Of a DNA stretch of 64,000 nucleotides, positions 15,770-24,045 are shown piece after piece. The stretch is from DASSKA01 sp963839365 (GTDB lineage Bacteria; Actinomycetota; Actinomycetes; Propionibacteriales; Nocardioidaceae). Each line of letters opens with the position of its first letter. The stretch's first letter is position 1. Location: contig CAWIUT010000009.1 in NCBI GenBank assembly GCA_963839365.1, forward strand, positions 1 through 64,000, in the 5' to 3' direction. A program made the position numbers and the translations under genes. Under the pieces are notes generated by a model. That model saw only the letters and a program-made list of their open reading frames with translations. It was not told the DNA's origin and ran no database searches.

Positions 15770-17067
15770 GCGAGCGGCCGGGCAGCGACGGACCAGAACA
15801 GCTCGGCGGCCGCGGCGCGGCCGAACCTGCTCAGCCGGTAGTCGTCCGCGTGCCGGCTCACCTCCCACCAGCTGAAGCCGACGCCGAGCCGGTACCACTC
15901 CACGCGCAGCCACTCCACCGCCGAGCGCACGCTGTCGCCGCCGTGGCTCTGCCACCTGGGCCTCAGGAGCGAGGTCGCGTGGCGGGTCAGCGCGGACGCG
16001 CTCGACGGCGTACGACGCAGCAGGACGGCGGCCATCACGGCCAGCGCATCCTCGTCGAAGCCCTTCTCCCAGCGGGGCCGCGCTGCGACCAGCGCCTTCC
16101 AGAGCCGCCTTCGGTCCAAGAGGCATCGTCGCCCAAGCGGGGTGAGGACGAGCCGCCCCTCGCTCCTGGTGAGCAGGCCCTGGGCACGCAGGTGGGTGTC
16201 CACGAACAGCAGCGCCGGGACCGACCGCTCGGGGAGCGGGTACCGCATCGACGTCCTTCCGAGGGGCAGCTTGTCGCTCCACCCGAAGCGGGCGTCGAGG
16301 TCGGCGACGATCTCGTCGGGAAGCTGGCCGTCCGGGGTGAGCACCGGGGCGGTGTCCGCGGTCTGCAGCAGTGCCTCGGCGGGCGCCGTGGACAGCTGCA
16401 GGTTGCCGGGGAAGACGGGCTCCTCGTAGATCCGGTGGAGGGCGGAGACCCAGAACTCGCTGAACTCCGCGTCGAGCTCGAGCACCCAGCGCAGGGCACG
16501 CCAGCGCAGCACGGACAGCAGCGGCGTCCTTCCGCCATGATCCGGTGACGGCGCGGTCAGGAACTGCTCGGCCAGGTCCAGCGCCAGGCGGTCGAAGTCG
16601 TTGCCTGCGGGGTCGAGCCGCCCCTCGACCACGGCCGTCTCGAGCACCCTGCTCAGATCGATCTGCACCTCGGCTTCCTGCCCGGTCGGCACCTCGCTGA
16701 AGGTCAGCAGCACCGTGTCGGGCGGCTGGACCCCGGAGGATCGCAGCAGCGCTGCGGCCAGCCGCTCCCCTGCCCCGGGGTCCCGGGCCCACGCCGAGAG
16801 CACCTCGTGGGTCCGGCGGTCGCGGCACAGGTCGGCGTAGCGGGTCAGCCCCGCCGCGGCCAGGAAGTCCGCGAGCGCCCACGCAGTCTCGTGGTGCTCC
16901 TGCTGGTCCTCGGGATACACCTGCGGGAGGGTGACCCACACGAACCTCTGCACCTGGAGCTGGGTCAGAGTCGACAGCCCGTCCACGCCGATCCACAGCA
17001 GCGCCCGGCGCGCCCGTTCCGCGGTGCCGGAATCGAGCCCCGCCAGCACGCCCTCGATGTCCGCCAC
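15766..17067 (-). CDS. hypothetical protein, 433 aa, no recognised domain
   Basis: I do not recognise this protein. It is soluble, about 433 aa, and has normal codon use. The N-terminal third looks helical (VADIEGVLAGLDSGTAERARRALLWI). A middle part is rich in Leu and Asp (LALDLAEQFLTAPSPDHGG, VLRWRALRWVLELDAEFSEFWVSAL). The C-terminal third has winged-helix-like text (LRAQGLLTRSEGRLVLTPLGRRCLL) followed by YRLSRFGRAAAAELF. This suggests a helical-repeat protein with a C-terminal DNA-binding-like module. The GTG at 17067 is favoured since the divergent gene begins 31 nt away. Confidence 0.7.
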   Translation of the reverse strand: MADIEGVLAGLDSGTAERARRALLWIGVDGLSTLTQLQVQRFVWVTLPQVYPEDQQEHHETAWALADFLAAAGLTRYADLCRDRRTHEVLSAWARDPGAGERLAAALLRSSGVQPPDTVLLTFSEVPTGQEAEVQIDLSRVLETAVVEGRLDPAGNDFDRLALDLAEQFLTAPSPDHGGRTPLLSVLRWRALRWVLELDAEFSEFWVSALHRIYEEPVFPGNLQLSTAPAEALLQTADTAPVLTPDGQLPDEIVADLDARFGWSDKLPLGRTSMRYPLPERSVPALLFVDTHLRAQGLLTRSEGRLVLTPLGRRCLLDRRRLWKALVAARPRWEKGFDEDALAVMAAVLLRRTPSSASALTRHATSLLRPRWQSHGGDSVRSAVEWLRVEWYRLGVGFSWWEVSRHADDYRLSRFGRAAAAELFWSVAARPLA

Positions 17068-17084
17068 CGCACCATTGTTGTCCG

Positions 17085-17090
17085 TAGACT
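17085..17090 (+). promoter_or_regulatory. -10 box (TAGACT) for the DUF402-acyP pair
   Basis: TAGACT ends 7 nt before the GTG at 17098; no Shine-Dalgarno is present, so a leaderless start is likely. Confidence 0.55.
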
Positions 17091-17097
17091 CCGCGAC

Positions 17098-17619
17098 GTG
17101 GATGCCGTACGGGTGCGTTTCGAGAAATGGGGACGCCGGCCGCACTGGGAGTACGACGCGTTGCGCCTCGGCACCGATGACCACGGCACCTGGCTGGGCC
17201 TTCCGCCGGGCACCTCGGTGGCCCGGCCCGGGCGAGCGTTCGTGACCGGGCAGCGGCAGGTGGTGCTGGTGCCGCACGACGCACCCTTCGTGGCCACCTT
17301 CTACGCCCCGGAGGCGGACCCGCCGTGCGCGGTGTACGTCGACATCTCCACCCCGCCCACGGTCGACGAGGGCGGGGTGTCCGCGGTCGACCTCGACCTC
17401 GACGTCATCAAGGGCTGGACCGGCCGGGTCTGGGTCGACGACGAGGACGAGTTCGCCGCTCACCGGCAGGAGCTGGGCTACCCCGACGAGCTCGTCGCGC
17501 TCGCCGTGCGGTCCTGCGCGCAGGTGCGCGCCGAGGTGGAGACCGCCACCCCGCCGTACGACGCGGCGACGGCGCGCGGCTGGCTTGCCGAGCTCGAGAC
17601 GGCGATGATGCGGCCATGA
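17098..17619 (+). CDS. DUF402 domain protein
   Basis: A 173-aa protein of the DUF402 (FomD/YjhA-like) family. The conserved core is PPCAVYVDISTPPTVDEGGVSAVDLDLDVI followed by the acidic DEDEFAAH and LGYPDEL. The paired Asp residues form a metal site in characterised members, which act as nucleoside di/triphosphate or CMP-conjugate hydrolases. It is coupled to acylphosphatase by ATGA overlap, so both may act on phosphate esters or anhydrides. The leaderless-type start argues for independent expression from the divergent unknown gene. Confidence 0.88.
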   Translation: MDAVRVRFEKWGRRPHWEYDALRLGTDDHGTWLGLPPGTSVARPGRAFVTGQRQVVLVPHDAPFVATFYAPEADPPCAVYVDISTPPTVDEGGVSAVDLDLDVIKGWTGRVWVDDEDEFAAHRQELGYPDELVALAVRSCAQVRAEVETATPPYDAATARGWLAELETAMMRP

Positions 17620-17900
17620 CCTCTTCGACGCAGAAGGTGGCACGCATGGTGGTCGTGCGCGGGCGGGTGCAAGGAGTGTTCTTCCGGGACGGCACCAGGC
17701 GGCTGGCGGCGGACACAGGGGTCACCGGCTGGGTGGGCAACGAGCCCGACGGGTCGGTGCGCGCGGTGCTCGAGGGCGAGCAGCCCCACGTCGAGCAACT
17801 CATCGCGTGGATGCACGAGGGGCCGCGCGAGGCCGTGGTCGAGGACGTCGAGGTGACCGAGACCGAGCTCTCCGGGCACCGCCGGTTCGACGTGCGCTGA
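17616..17900 (+). CDS. acyP: acylphosphatase
   Basis: This small 94-aa enzyme hydrolyses acyl phosphates such as acetyl or carbamoyl phosphate. The catalytic Arg is in VRGRVQGVFFRDGTRR and the Asn in GWVGNEPDGSV; the length is standard. The ATG at 17616 overlaps the DUF402 stop (ATGA). It is convergent to the ThrE-type gene with only one base between stops. An acetate kinase and phosphoketolase, which handle acetyl phosphate, are far away in the same window (61006-64000). Confidence 0.95.
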   Translation: MTSSTQKVARMVVVRGRVQGVFFRDGTRRLAADTGVTGWVGNEPDGSVRAVLEGEQPHVEQLIAWMHEGPREAVVEDVEVTETELSGHRRFDVR

Positions 17901-17901
17901 G

Positions 17902-19281
17902 CTACCGCTTCACCGCCCGGGCGCGCAGCGGCCCGACCAGCCGCGGCCCGGCGAGCCGGTTCTCCAGCCGGCGGGCCTCGCGCTTGAGCGGCTGGGCGAT
18001 GAACTCACCGAGGATGACGCCGGAGGCCAGCGAGATCGCGATGGCGGCTGCGGTGACCATGGCCAGCACCCCATAGCTGTCGCCGCTGGCCATCAGCGAC
18101 AGCCCGCGGTAGATCGACAGTCCGGGCAGCAGCGGGACGATCGCCGAGACCACCACGACCAGCGGTGGGACCCGGACCCGGCCGGCCACCGAGTAGCTGA
18201 CCACGCCGATCACCACCGCCGCGCCGGCGGACGCCCAGGCCTGTCCGAACCCGGGCAGGCGCATGAAGGAGTACACCAGCTCGCCCGCCGCACCGATCAG
18301 ACCGATCGGCAGCAGCGCGCGGTTGGGCGCGTAGGAGGCGAACGCGAACGCGCCTGCCGACACCGCCGCGCCGAACGCCATCACCGGCAGGTACGACCAG
18401 CCCGCCGCCCCGGGAGTGAGGGCGATCGGGACGTCGACCATCTTCGCCACTGCCAGCCCCCCGCTGACCCCGGCGATGATGCCGGCGGTGAGGAGCATGA
18501 CCTCCAGGATGCGCGCCCCGGACGTCAGGTAGAACCCGGTCAGCGCGTCCTGGACCGCGCCCATGAAGCCGATGCCGGACAGCAGCATGATGATGCCCGC
18601 GGTCACCACCAGGGACGGGTCCACCTTCACCCGGGTGGCCGCGACCGCCACCGCCAGCAGCGTGGCCAGCAGGCCGCCGGCCACCTGCTGGTAGAACAGC
18701 GGAAGCCGGTGCCGGCTCATGGTGCGCTGCAGCACGTCCACCCCGGCCGCGGAGAAGAACGCGATCGCCATCACGATCCAGTCCCCGCCCAGCATGAGCG
18801 CGACCCCGAGCCCCATCACGCCCCAGCCCAGGTCCACCGCCCACCGGGGCCGGATGTGACCCGAGGAGGTGATCCGGGCCAGCTCGGCCCGAGCACCGGC
18901 GTGGTCGACGTTCTCGGTGAGCAGATCGCGCACCAGCCCGTCGACGCGGGTGAGGTCGTCGTAGTCGATGACCCGGTGCCGGACGTTGCGCACGACGAAG
19001 ACCGGTGGCTCGTCGTACCCGGCCTGGTAGGACATCGACAGTGCGGTGAACGTCACGTCGACGTCCGCGGTGCGCAGTCCTGCCGCGACCGCGATCGAGT
19101 GCATGGTGGCGGACACGTCGGCCGCGCCGGCGCCGGAGGACAGCAGCACCTCACCGATCCGCAACGCCAGGTCGAGGATCTCGTGCACGTCCTTGGTGGA
19201 CGGCTGGCCGGGGTCTGCTGGTGCGGGCGCGGCGGCGCTCCTCGCGTCCGCCGTTGCCAGTCCTTGTCTCATCTGCGTCAT
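17902..19281 (-). CDS. threonine/serine exporter family protein (ThrE-like)
   Basis: An integral membrane protein of 459 aa. The N-terminal cytosolic domain (about 30-180, DUF1212/ThrE part) begins DVHEILDLALRIGEVLLSSGAGAADV, which is characteristic. About ten hydrophobic segments follow, with the second ThrE_2 domain from about 320. Its relatives export threonine and serine. The ATG at 19281 is 7 nt beyond the selB stop, so it is the last gene of the selA-selB-thrE transcription unit. The link is probably positional, though serine is the precursor of selenocysteine on tRNA-Sec. Substrate is inferred from family only. Confidence 0.88.
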   Translation of the reverse strand: MTQMRQGLATADARSAAAPAPADPGQPSTKDVHEILDLALRIGEVLLSSGAGAADVSATMHSIAVAAGLRTADVDVTFTALSMSYQAGYDEPPVFVVRNVRHRVIDYDDLTRVDGLVRDLLTENVDHAGARAELARITSSGHIRPRWAVDLGWGVMGLGVALMLGGDWIVMAIAFFSAAGVDVLQRTMSRHRLPLFYQQVAGGLLATLLAVAVAATRVKVDPSLVVTAGIIMLLSGIGFMGAVQDALTGFYLTSGARILEVMLLTAGIIAGVSGGLAVAKMVDVPIALTPGAAGWSYLPVMAFGAAVSAGAFAFASYAPNRALLPIGLIGAAGELVYSFMRLPGFGQAWASAGAAVVIGVVSYSVAGRVRVPPLVVVVSAIVPLLPGLSIYRGLSLMASGDSYGVLAMVTAAAIAISLASGVILGEFIAQPLKREARRLENRLAGPRLVGPLRARAVKR

Positions 19282-19288
19282 CGCGGCT

Positions 19289-21100
19289 CTATTGTGGCTC
19301 CACCTTGTCCGGGGTGCCGCGCAGGCTGCGCCGGTCGTCCGGATGCCGGATGCTCCGCCCGGTGCGGTCGAGGTGGGCGAGCAGGGGAAGCACCACCCGC
19401 CGCGAGGTGTCGAGCGCGACCCGCGCCTGGCTGGTGGTGAACGGCTGCGGCAGCTCGGCCAGGCGCTGCACGGCGAGCCGGTCCGCCCCGGGCAGCAGGA
19501 CAATGCCATCGGCGAGCCGCAGCAGGCGTCCGGCCTTGGCCGCGGCGGCGACCGCCCTGGTGTCCAGTCCGAGCTCCCGCAGGCGATCCGCGGTGGGGGC
19601 GGCGAACTGGTGCTCCGCGAGGTCGGAATCCAGCCGGGCCAGTGCCTGCTCGAGCTTGCCCGGCAGTACGGCGCGGGTGCGACCGGTCACCCGGCCGTCC
19701 ACCAGCCGCAGCGGGTCGGCGACCAGGGCCTCCAGCAGCTCGGGAGCCGGCAGGCCGAGTGCCTGGACGACCCCCGGGACCGGCATCCCGGCCTCCAGCG
19801 GACGGGCTGTCTCGAACTCCGCGACCAGGCCCGGCAACCGCCGTCGCCACTGCGCAACCTTCTCGCCGGAGACCGCCCAGTCCCCGGCCACCAGCACCCC
19901 ATGCGCTGGACGCTGTCCGAGGGGCACGCCCATCCGGTCGAGCAGCGAGCGCCGGACGACCCCCCGACTCCGCACCTCCAGCGCCTCGTCCGGGATCCCG
20001 GAGTGGCTCGCCAGCTCCTCGGCCCGGGCCCGGGCAGCCCCACGCATGCGCAGCGCTGGCGGCGCCGGGTCCAGCACGGTGACTCCCCAGACCGTGCGAC
20101 TCCCGGGATCACGCAGCAACCCCCGGTCACCGATCCGCAACGGCAGCCCACGGTCCAGGTGGAGTCGTGCAGTGTCCTCGCCCAGGGGGCGTAGCCGGGT
20201 CGCCGTCGACGTCGCCCCCAGGTGCAGCAGGGGACGCTGCGGAACCCGCTGCACGCCTGGCTGCACGTGCTCGACCCGCACGTCGGCGACGGCGGTGAAC
20301 CACCAACGGTCCGGGCTGACGAGCACGCCGCTCGCCCGCAGCTGCTGCTCGCTCGCGCCGGCGACGTTGAGAGCCACCCGGGCCACGCCGTGGGCGGCCT
20401 CCACCGGCCGGCCCAGCGACTGCACCGAGCGGACCCGCACCTGTCGGGCGCCGGCGGCCTCGCCGCCCGGCGCGACCGTCAAGGTGTCGCCCGTGCCCAC
20501 GGTGCCGGCCGGAAGGGTGCCGGTCACGACCGTGCCGGCCCCCTTGACGTGGAAGCAGCGGTCCACCCACAGCCGTACGTCGGACACCGGGTCGGGCTGG
20601 GGCAGCGCCCCGACCATCTCCACCAGCAGCGCGCGCAGCTCGTCCATCCCATCGCCCGTGCGGCCACTGACCGCCACTGCCGGGATCCCCGCCAGCGACG
20701 TACCTGCCATCGCGGCCTGCGCGGCCGCCCGCGCCGGAGCGGGGTCGCTGAGATCGGCGCGGGTGACGGCCAGCACCCCCCTGGTGACCCCGAGCGCGTC
20801 GAGGGCAGCCAGGTGCTCGGCCGCCTGCGGCATCCAGGGGTCGTCGGCCGCCACCACGAACAGCACCCCGGGGACCGGTCCCAGGCCGGCCAGCGTGGTC
20901 GCGATGAACCGTTCGTGGCCGGGCACGTCGACGAACGCGACCTCGCCGACCTCCGGAAGCGTGGCCCAGCAGTACCCCAACGCGATGGACAGACCCCGCT
21001 GGTGCTCCTCCTTCAACCGGTCCGGGTCCATCCCGGTCAGGACCCGCACCAGGGTCGACTTGCCGTGGTCGACGTGGCCCGCGGTGGCGACGACGTGCAC
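19289..21100 (-). CDS. selB: selenocysteine-specific translation elongation factor SelB
   Basis: SelB delivers Sec-tRNA to in-frame UGA codons by binding the SECIS hairpin. It has 603 aa. The GTPase domain shows GHVDHGKST (P-loop, 8-16), DVPGHERF (G3) and TRADL in place of the usual NKxD G4. Domains II and III follow up to about 340 and four winged helices make up the C-terminal half, with the last one (VALDTSRRVVLPLLAHLDRTG) being the SECIS-binding module in characterised SelB. It overlaps the selA stop by one base, so the two are co-translated. The full partner set (selC, selD and a UGA-containing fdhA) lies nearby. Confidence 0.97.
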   Translation of the reverse strand: MHVVATAGHVDHGKSTLVRVLTGMDPDRLKEEHQRGLSIALGYCWATLPEVGEVAFVDVPGHERFIATTLAGLGPVPGVLFVVAADDPWMPQAAEHLAALDALGVTRGVLAVTRADLSDPAPARAAAQAAMAGTSLAGIPAVAVSGRTGDGMDELRALLVEMVGALPQPDPVSDVRLWVDRCFHVKGAGTVVTGTLPAGTVGTGDTLTVAPGGEAAGARQVRVRSVQSLGRPVEAAHGVARVALNVAGASEQQLRASGVLVSPDRWWFTAVADVRVEHVQPGVQRVPQRPLLHLGATSTATRLRPLGEDTARLHLDRGLPLRIGDRGLLRDPGSRTVWGVTVLDPAPPALRMRGAARARAEELASHSGIPDEALEVRSRGVVRRSLLDRMGVPLGQRPAHGVLVAGDWAVSGEKVAQWRRRLPGLVAEFETARPLEAGMPVPGVVQALGLPAPELLEALVADPLRLVDGRVTGRTRAVLPGKLEQALARLDSDLAEHQFAAPTADRLRELGLDTRAVAAAAKAGRLLRLADGIVLLPGADRLAVQRLAELPQPFTTSQARVALDTSRRVVLPLLAHLDRTGRSIRHPDDRRSLRGTPDKVEPQ

Positions 21101-22401
21101 TACTCCCCCACGGTCTTCGCCGCGCGTCGTACCGCCTCGGCCAGCAGAGCGTCGTCCGCCTCGGGCACGGCGACGAGGTCCAGCAACAGCCGGCCGTGTT
21201 CCAACCGGCCCATCACCGGCGGTTCACCGAGGCGCAGGGGCTCGGCGTACGTCTCGGGCAAGGCCACCGCGGCGCTGGGCAGCTCCACGCCGGGGGCGCC
21301 TCCCCCGCCCACTGCGGCGGTGCTCGCCACCGGTACGGCCGGGACCACGCCGGTGAGCTCGGCGCAGATCCGCTGCGCCCGGACCATCAGCTCGTCGGGG
21401 CTGCGGCGCAGCGCGGCGTGCACCGGGGGCTCGGGACCGGTCAGGGTCGCTTCCAGGGCCGCCAGCGTCAGCTTGTCCACGCGCATCGCCCGGGCCAGCG
21501 GGTGCCGGCGCAGCCGGTCCACCAGGACCCGCCGCCCGAGCAGCAGCCCGCACTGCGGCCCGCCGAGCAGCTTGTCCCCGGACGCCGTGACCAGCGCGGC
21601 GCCGGCACGCAGCGTTTCCTGCGCGTTCGGTTCGCGGGGCAGCCGGGGATGCGGGGACAGCAGCCCGGAGCCGATGTCGGCCACCACCGGCGCCGACAGG
21701 CTCGCGAGCGCGGCTACCGGGACCGAGGAGGTGAAGCCACTGACCACGAAGTTCGACGGGTGCACCTTGAGCACGAACGCGGTCTCGGCGTCCATCGCCT
21801 CCTCGTAGTCGGCGAGCCGCACCCGGTTCGTGGTGCCCACCTCGCGAAGCCGGGCCCCGACGGACTCCAGCAGCTCGGGGATCCGGAAGCCGTCGCCGAT
21901 CTCCACCATCTCGCCGCGGGCCACGACGACCGTGCGGTCCCGGGCCAGGCAGCAGGCGGCGAGCGCCAACGCGGCCGCGCCGTTGTTGACCACGTGCACC
22001 GCCTCGGCATCCGGGACGGCACCGGCGAGTGCGGCCAGCGCGCCGCGGCCACGTGGGGCCCGGCGTCCGGTGGTGAGGTCCAGCTCGACGTCGGTCGACC
22101 CGGCGACCTGGCCCAGTGCCTGCACGGCGGCCTCCGAGAGCGGCGCCCGTCCGAGGTTCGTGTGCACCACCACCCCGCTGGCGTTGACCACCCGCCGCAG
22201 CGAGGTGGCCGTCTGCGGCAGCGCGGCCAGCACCGCCGGCACCACGGCGCCGGGCGCGAGCTCTCCGGCGCGGCAGTGCGCCAGCGCCGTCCGCACCGCC
22301 TGCTTGACCCGGGAAGCCCCGAGCAGCTGTGCGGCCGCCTCCAGCCGGGGATCGGCGAGTACGGCGTCCGTGCGGGGCGTCGCCCGGCGGGGGTCCACCA
22401 C
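21100..22401 (-). CDS. selA: L-seryl-tRNA(Sec) selenium transferase SelA
   Basis: This PLP enzyme converts Ser-tRNA(Sec) to Sec-tRNA(Sec) with selenophosphate. It has 433 aa. Conserved segments include VVNASGVVVHTNLGRAPLS, EMVEIGDGFRIPELLES, VKVHPSNF-type text and the PLP-lysine loop ASGDKLLGGPQCG near residue 280. The start is set at GTG 22401, which has GGGAGG six bases upstream; an in-frame TTG at 22428 would add nine residues. The family's N-terminal tRNA-binding domain is present, as the sequence begins DPRRATPRTDAVLADPRLEA. Confidence 0.96.
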   Translation of the reverse strand: MVDPRRATPRTDAVLADPRLEAAAQLLGASRVKQAVRTALAHCRAGELAPGAVVPAVLAALPQTATSLRRVVNASGVVVHTNLGRAPLSEAAVQALGQVAGSTDVELDLTTGRRAPRGRGALAALAGAVPDAEAVHVVNNGAAALALAACCLARDRTVVVARGEMVEIGDGFRIPELLESVGARLREVGTTNRVRLADYEEAMDAETAFVLKVHPSNFVVSGFTSSVPVAALASLSAPVVADIGSGLLSPHPRLPREPNAQETLRAGAALVTASGDKLLGGPQCGLLLGRRVLVDRLRRHPLARAMRVDKLTLAALEATLTGPEPPVHAALRRSPDELMVRAQRICAELTGVVPAVPVASTAAVGGGGAPGVELPSAAVALPETYAEPLRLGEPPVMGRLEHGRLLLDLVAVPEADDALLAEAVRRAAKTVGE

Positions 22402-22443
22402 CGCTGTCCTCCCGGCAAACTCGTTCAACCTGCTCTGCCCCGC

Positions 22444-22449
22444 ACCTTA
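22444..22449 (-). promoter_or_regulatory. -10 box (TAAGGT) for the selA-selB-thrE operon
   Basis: TAAGGTGC lies on the minus strand 42 nt before the SelA start. The same octamer core stands before tRNA-Sec (23280-23285), which suggests one class of promoter for both. Confidence 0.4.
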
Positions 22450-22549
22450 GTCGTCCTCGGCCGGGCTTCCTCACCCGCGGTCGTCCGGCGGGGGATCGCG
22501 GGACCTTGGTCCCTTGGGCAACCGCACTCGAGCTCGCACAGTTGTATGT

Positions 22550-23239
22550 GTGAAACGTCGTTTTTCGCGTGAAAACGGTTCCTTCGAGCTGCTGCCCTGG
22601 TTCAGCTCCCGGCCCGAGCTGACCGTCGCCGTCGTCGCGCTGCTGTTCCTGGGCGTGTTCGTGCTGCGCGTCCTGACCGGTACCGTCCAGGACGCCACCA
22701 ACATGCTCTACGCCCTCCCGATCGCGCTCGCCGCGCTCGCCTTCGGTCGCCGGATCGGCCTTCTGGCAGGGACGACCGCGGTGGGGCTCGTCGTGGCATG
22801 GGTGCTCATCCGCTCGATCGACCTCACCGTCTCGGGATGGGCCTCCCGCATCGTCCCGATGATGCTGCTCGGCATCCTCCTCGGCGACGCCTCCGACCGG
22901 TTGCGGCGCGCCCACGAGCAGTGGCGGCGGCTCGAGGCGGCCACCCAACGTCATCGTGACGCGGTGGAGATCAACGACACCCTGGTCCAAGGAATGGTCG
23001 CGGCCATGTGGTCCTTGGAGGGCGGTCGTCACGCGGACGGGGTGCGCATGCTGGGCGACACGATCACCCTGGGACACGACCTGGTGTCGAAGCTGATGCG
23101 TGAGGCCGACATGGGCCACGCCGGTCACCGCGGGCGCTCCACCCAGGCCGCAGTGGAGGACCCGCCCGGTGAGCTCTGTGGCGGAGGCGGACGGGAATCG
23201 AACCCGCCTGACCGAGGTACTCGGCCACTACGGTTTTGA
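22550..23239 (+). CDS. membrane protein with DHp-like helix, 3' end antisense to tRNA-Sec
   Basis: A protein of about 229 aa with four hydrophobic segments between residues 20 and 110 (LTVAVVALLFLGVFVLRVL and following), then a cytosolic helix pair HRDAVEINDTLVQGMVAAMW and MLGDTITLGHDLVSKLM. This resembles histidine-kinase dimerisation (DHp) helices with a potential phospho-accepting His in QRHRDAV, but no ATPase domain follows. The start is GTG 22550; a TTG at 22514 is possible. The last 20 residues are read antisense through tRNA-Sec, and the UGA stop is the complement of its anticodon. It is divergent from selA. It may be a partner of the sensorless kinase at 24640-25278, by inference. Confidence 0.65.
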   Translation: MKRRFSRENGSFELLPWFSSRPELTVAVVALLFLGVFVLRVLTGTVQDATNMLYALPIALAALAFGRRIGLLAGTTAVGLVVAWVLIRSIDLTVSGWASRIVPMMLLGILLGDASDRLRRAHEQWRRLEAATQRHRDAVEINDTLVQGMVAAMWSLEGGRHADGVRMLGDTITLGHDLVSKLMREADMGHAGHRGRSTQAAVEDPPGELCGGGGRESNPPDRGTRPLRF

Positions 23240-23273
23240 GGACCGCGCCCGTCACCAGACGAGATACGCCTCC
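23179..23273 (-). tRNA. selC: tRNA-Sec (anticodon UCA)
   Basis: This 95-nt tRNA including encoded CCA lies on the minus strand. The acceptor stem pairs GGAGGCG (23267-23273) with CGCCTCC (23183-23189), with discriminator G and CCA. The anticodon loop CCTCAAA carries UCA at 23237-23239. A long variable arm, TGGCCGAG/CTCGGTCA with one G-U pair, and a T-loop TTCGATT in a CGGG/CCCG stem complete the tRNA-Sec form. It lies between selA and a response regulator and is required for UGA decoding in the fdhA gene downstream. Confidence 0.97.
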
Positions 23274-23279
23274 GGCTGC

Positions 23280-23285
23280 ACCTTA
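23280..23285 (-). promoter_or_regulatory. -10 box (TAAGGT) for tRNA-Sec
   Basis: TAAGGT lies 6 nt before the 5' end of the mature tRNA, so transcription could begin almost at the acceptor stem. It sits between the response-regulator stop and selC and matches the box before selA. Confidence 0.45.
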
Positions 23286-23295
23286 ACCGGCGCGC

Positions 23296-24045
23296 TCACC
23301 GCGAGTGCGCCCGCGGTTCCATGACCTGGTCCGGGTCGTCCTCGTCGACGCCCGTGACTCCCCGTTCCCGTGCCGCCGCGACCAGTGCCAGCGTGGAGTG
23401 CAGCTCGGCCGCCTTCAAGACGTTCTGGACGTGTGTGCGGACGGTGTTGGTGGAGATGAACAACCGCTGCGCGACCTCGACCCGCGTCATCCCGGAGACC
23501 AGGCACCGCAGCACCTCGAGCTCCCGGCCGGACAGCTCGTCGACGAAGCTGTGCGCGGGGGCCACCGGCCCGTGCGCCTGCTCCACCAGCCGGTCCACCA
23601 CGGACCGCAGCGCGTTGGGCGGCAGGTACAGATGACCGCGCAGCACCTCGTCGATGGCGTGCAGCAGCACGTCGAAGCCGGCGTCCTTCGGCACCCACGC
23701 CTCCGCACCCCGCTCGAGCGCCTCGACGAGCAGTCTCGGGTCGTGCCCTGCGGAGACCATCACCACGGGGGGCCGGCCGCCGTCCCCGTCCAGGGCGTTG
23801 ATGAGGTCCAGCCCCGACTCCCCGGCCAGGTCGTAGTCCAGCAGCACCACGTCCGGCCGGACCTTGTTCGCCAGTGCCCGTGCACTGCCCAGCGAGAAGG
23901 CGATCTCCACCATCCCGATGCCGGGCTCGCCACGCAGCCGCATCGCGAGGACCTCGGCGAAGACGCGGTGGTCATCCACCAGCAGGGCAGTGATCTGTCG
24001 GCCCCACGCACCCATCTGCACCACCTGCTCCATCACCGCGCCCAT
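23296..24045 (-). CDS. LuxR-family response regulator (REC-HTH)
   Basis: A 249-aa NarL/LuxR-type regulator. The receiver domain (about 15-135) has the acidic pair in LLVDDHRVF, the phospho-acceptor Asp in VVLLDYDLAG, a Ser switch residue in VMVSAG and Lys in WVPKDAGF, so it looks phosphorylatable. The LuxR HTH (about 175-235) contains LSGRELEVLRCLVSGMTRVEVAQRL and STNTVRTHVQNVL. The start at 24045 overlaps the upstream gene by 13 nt; an internal ATG at 24033 (TGATG) is equally possible. It is the last gene of a three-gene signalling operon and ends just before tRNA-Sec. Confidence 0.9.
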   Translation of the reverse strand: MGAVMEQVVQMGAWGRQITALLVDDHRVFAEVLAMRLRGEPGIGMVEIAFSLGSARALANKVRPDVVLLDYDLAGESGLDLINALDGDGGRPPVVMVSAGHDPRLLVEALERGAEAWVPKDAGFDVLLHAIDEVLRGHLYLPPNALRSVVDRLVEQAHGPVAPAHSFVDELSGRELEVLRCLVSGMTRVEVAQRLFISTNTVRTHVQNVLKAAELHSTLALVAAARERGVTGVDEDDPDQVMEPRAHSR

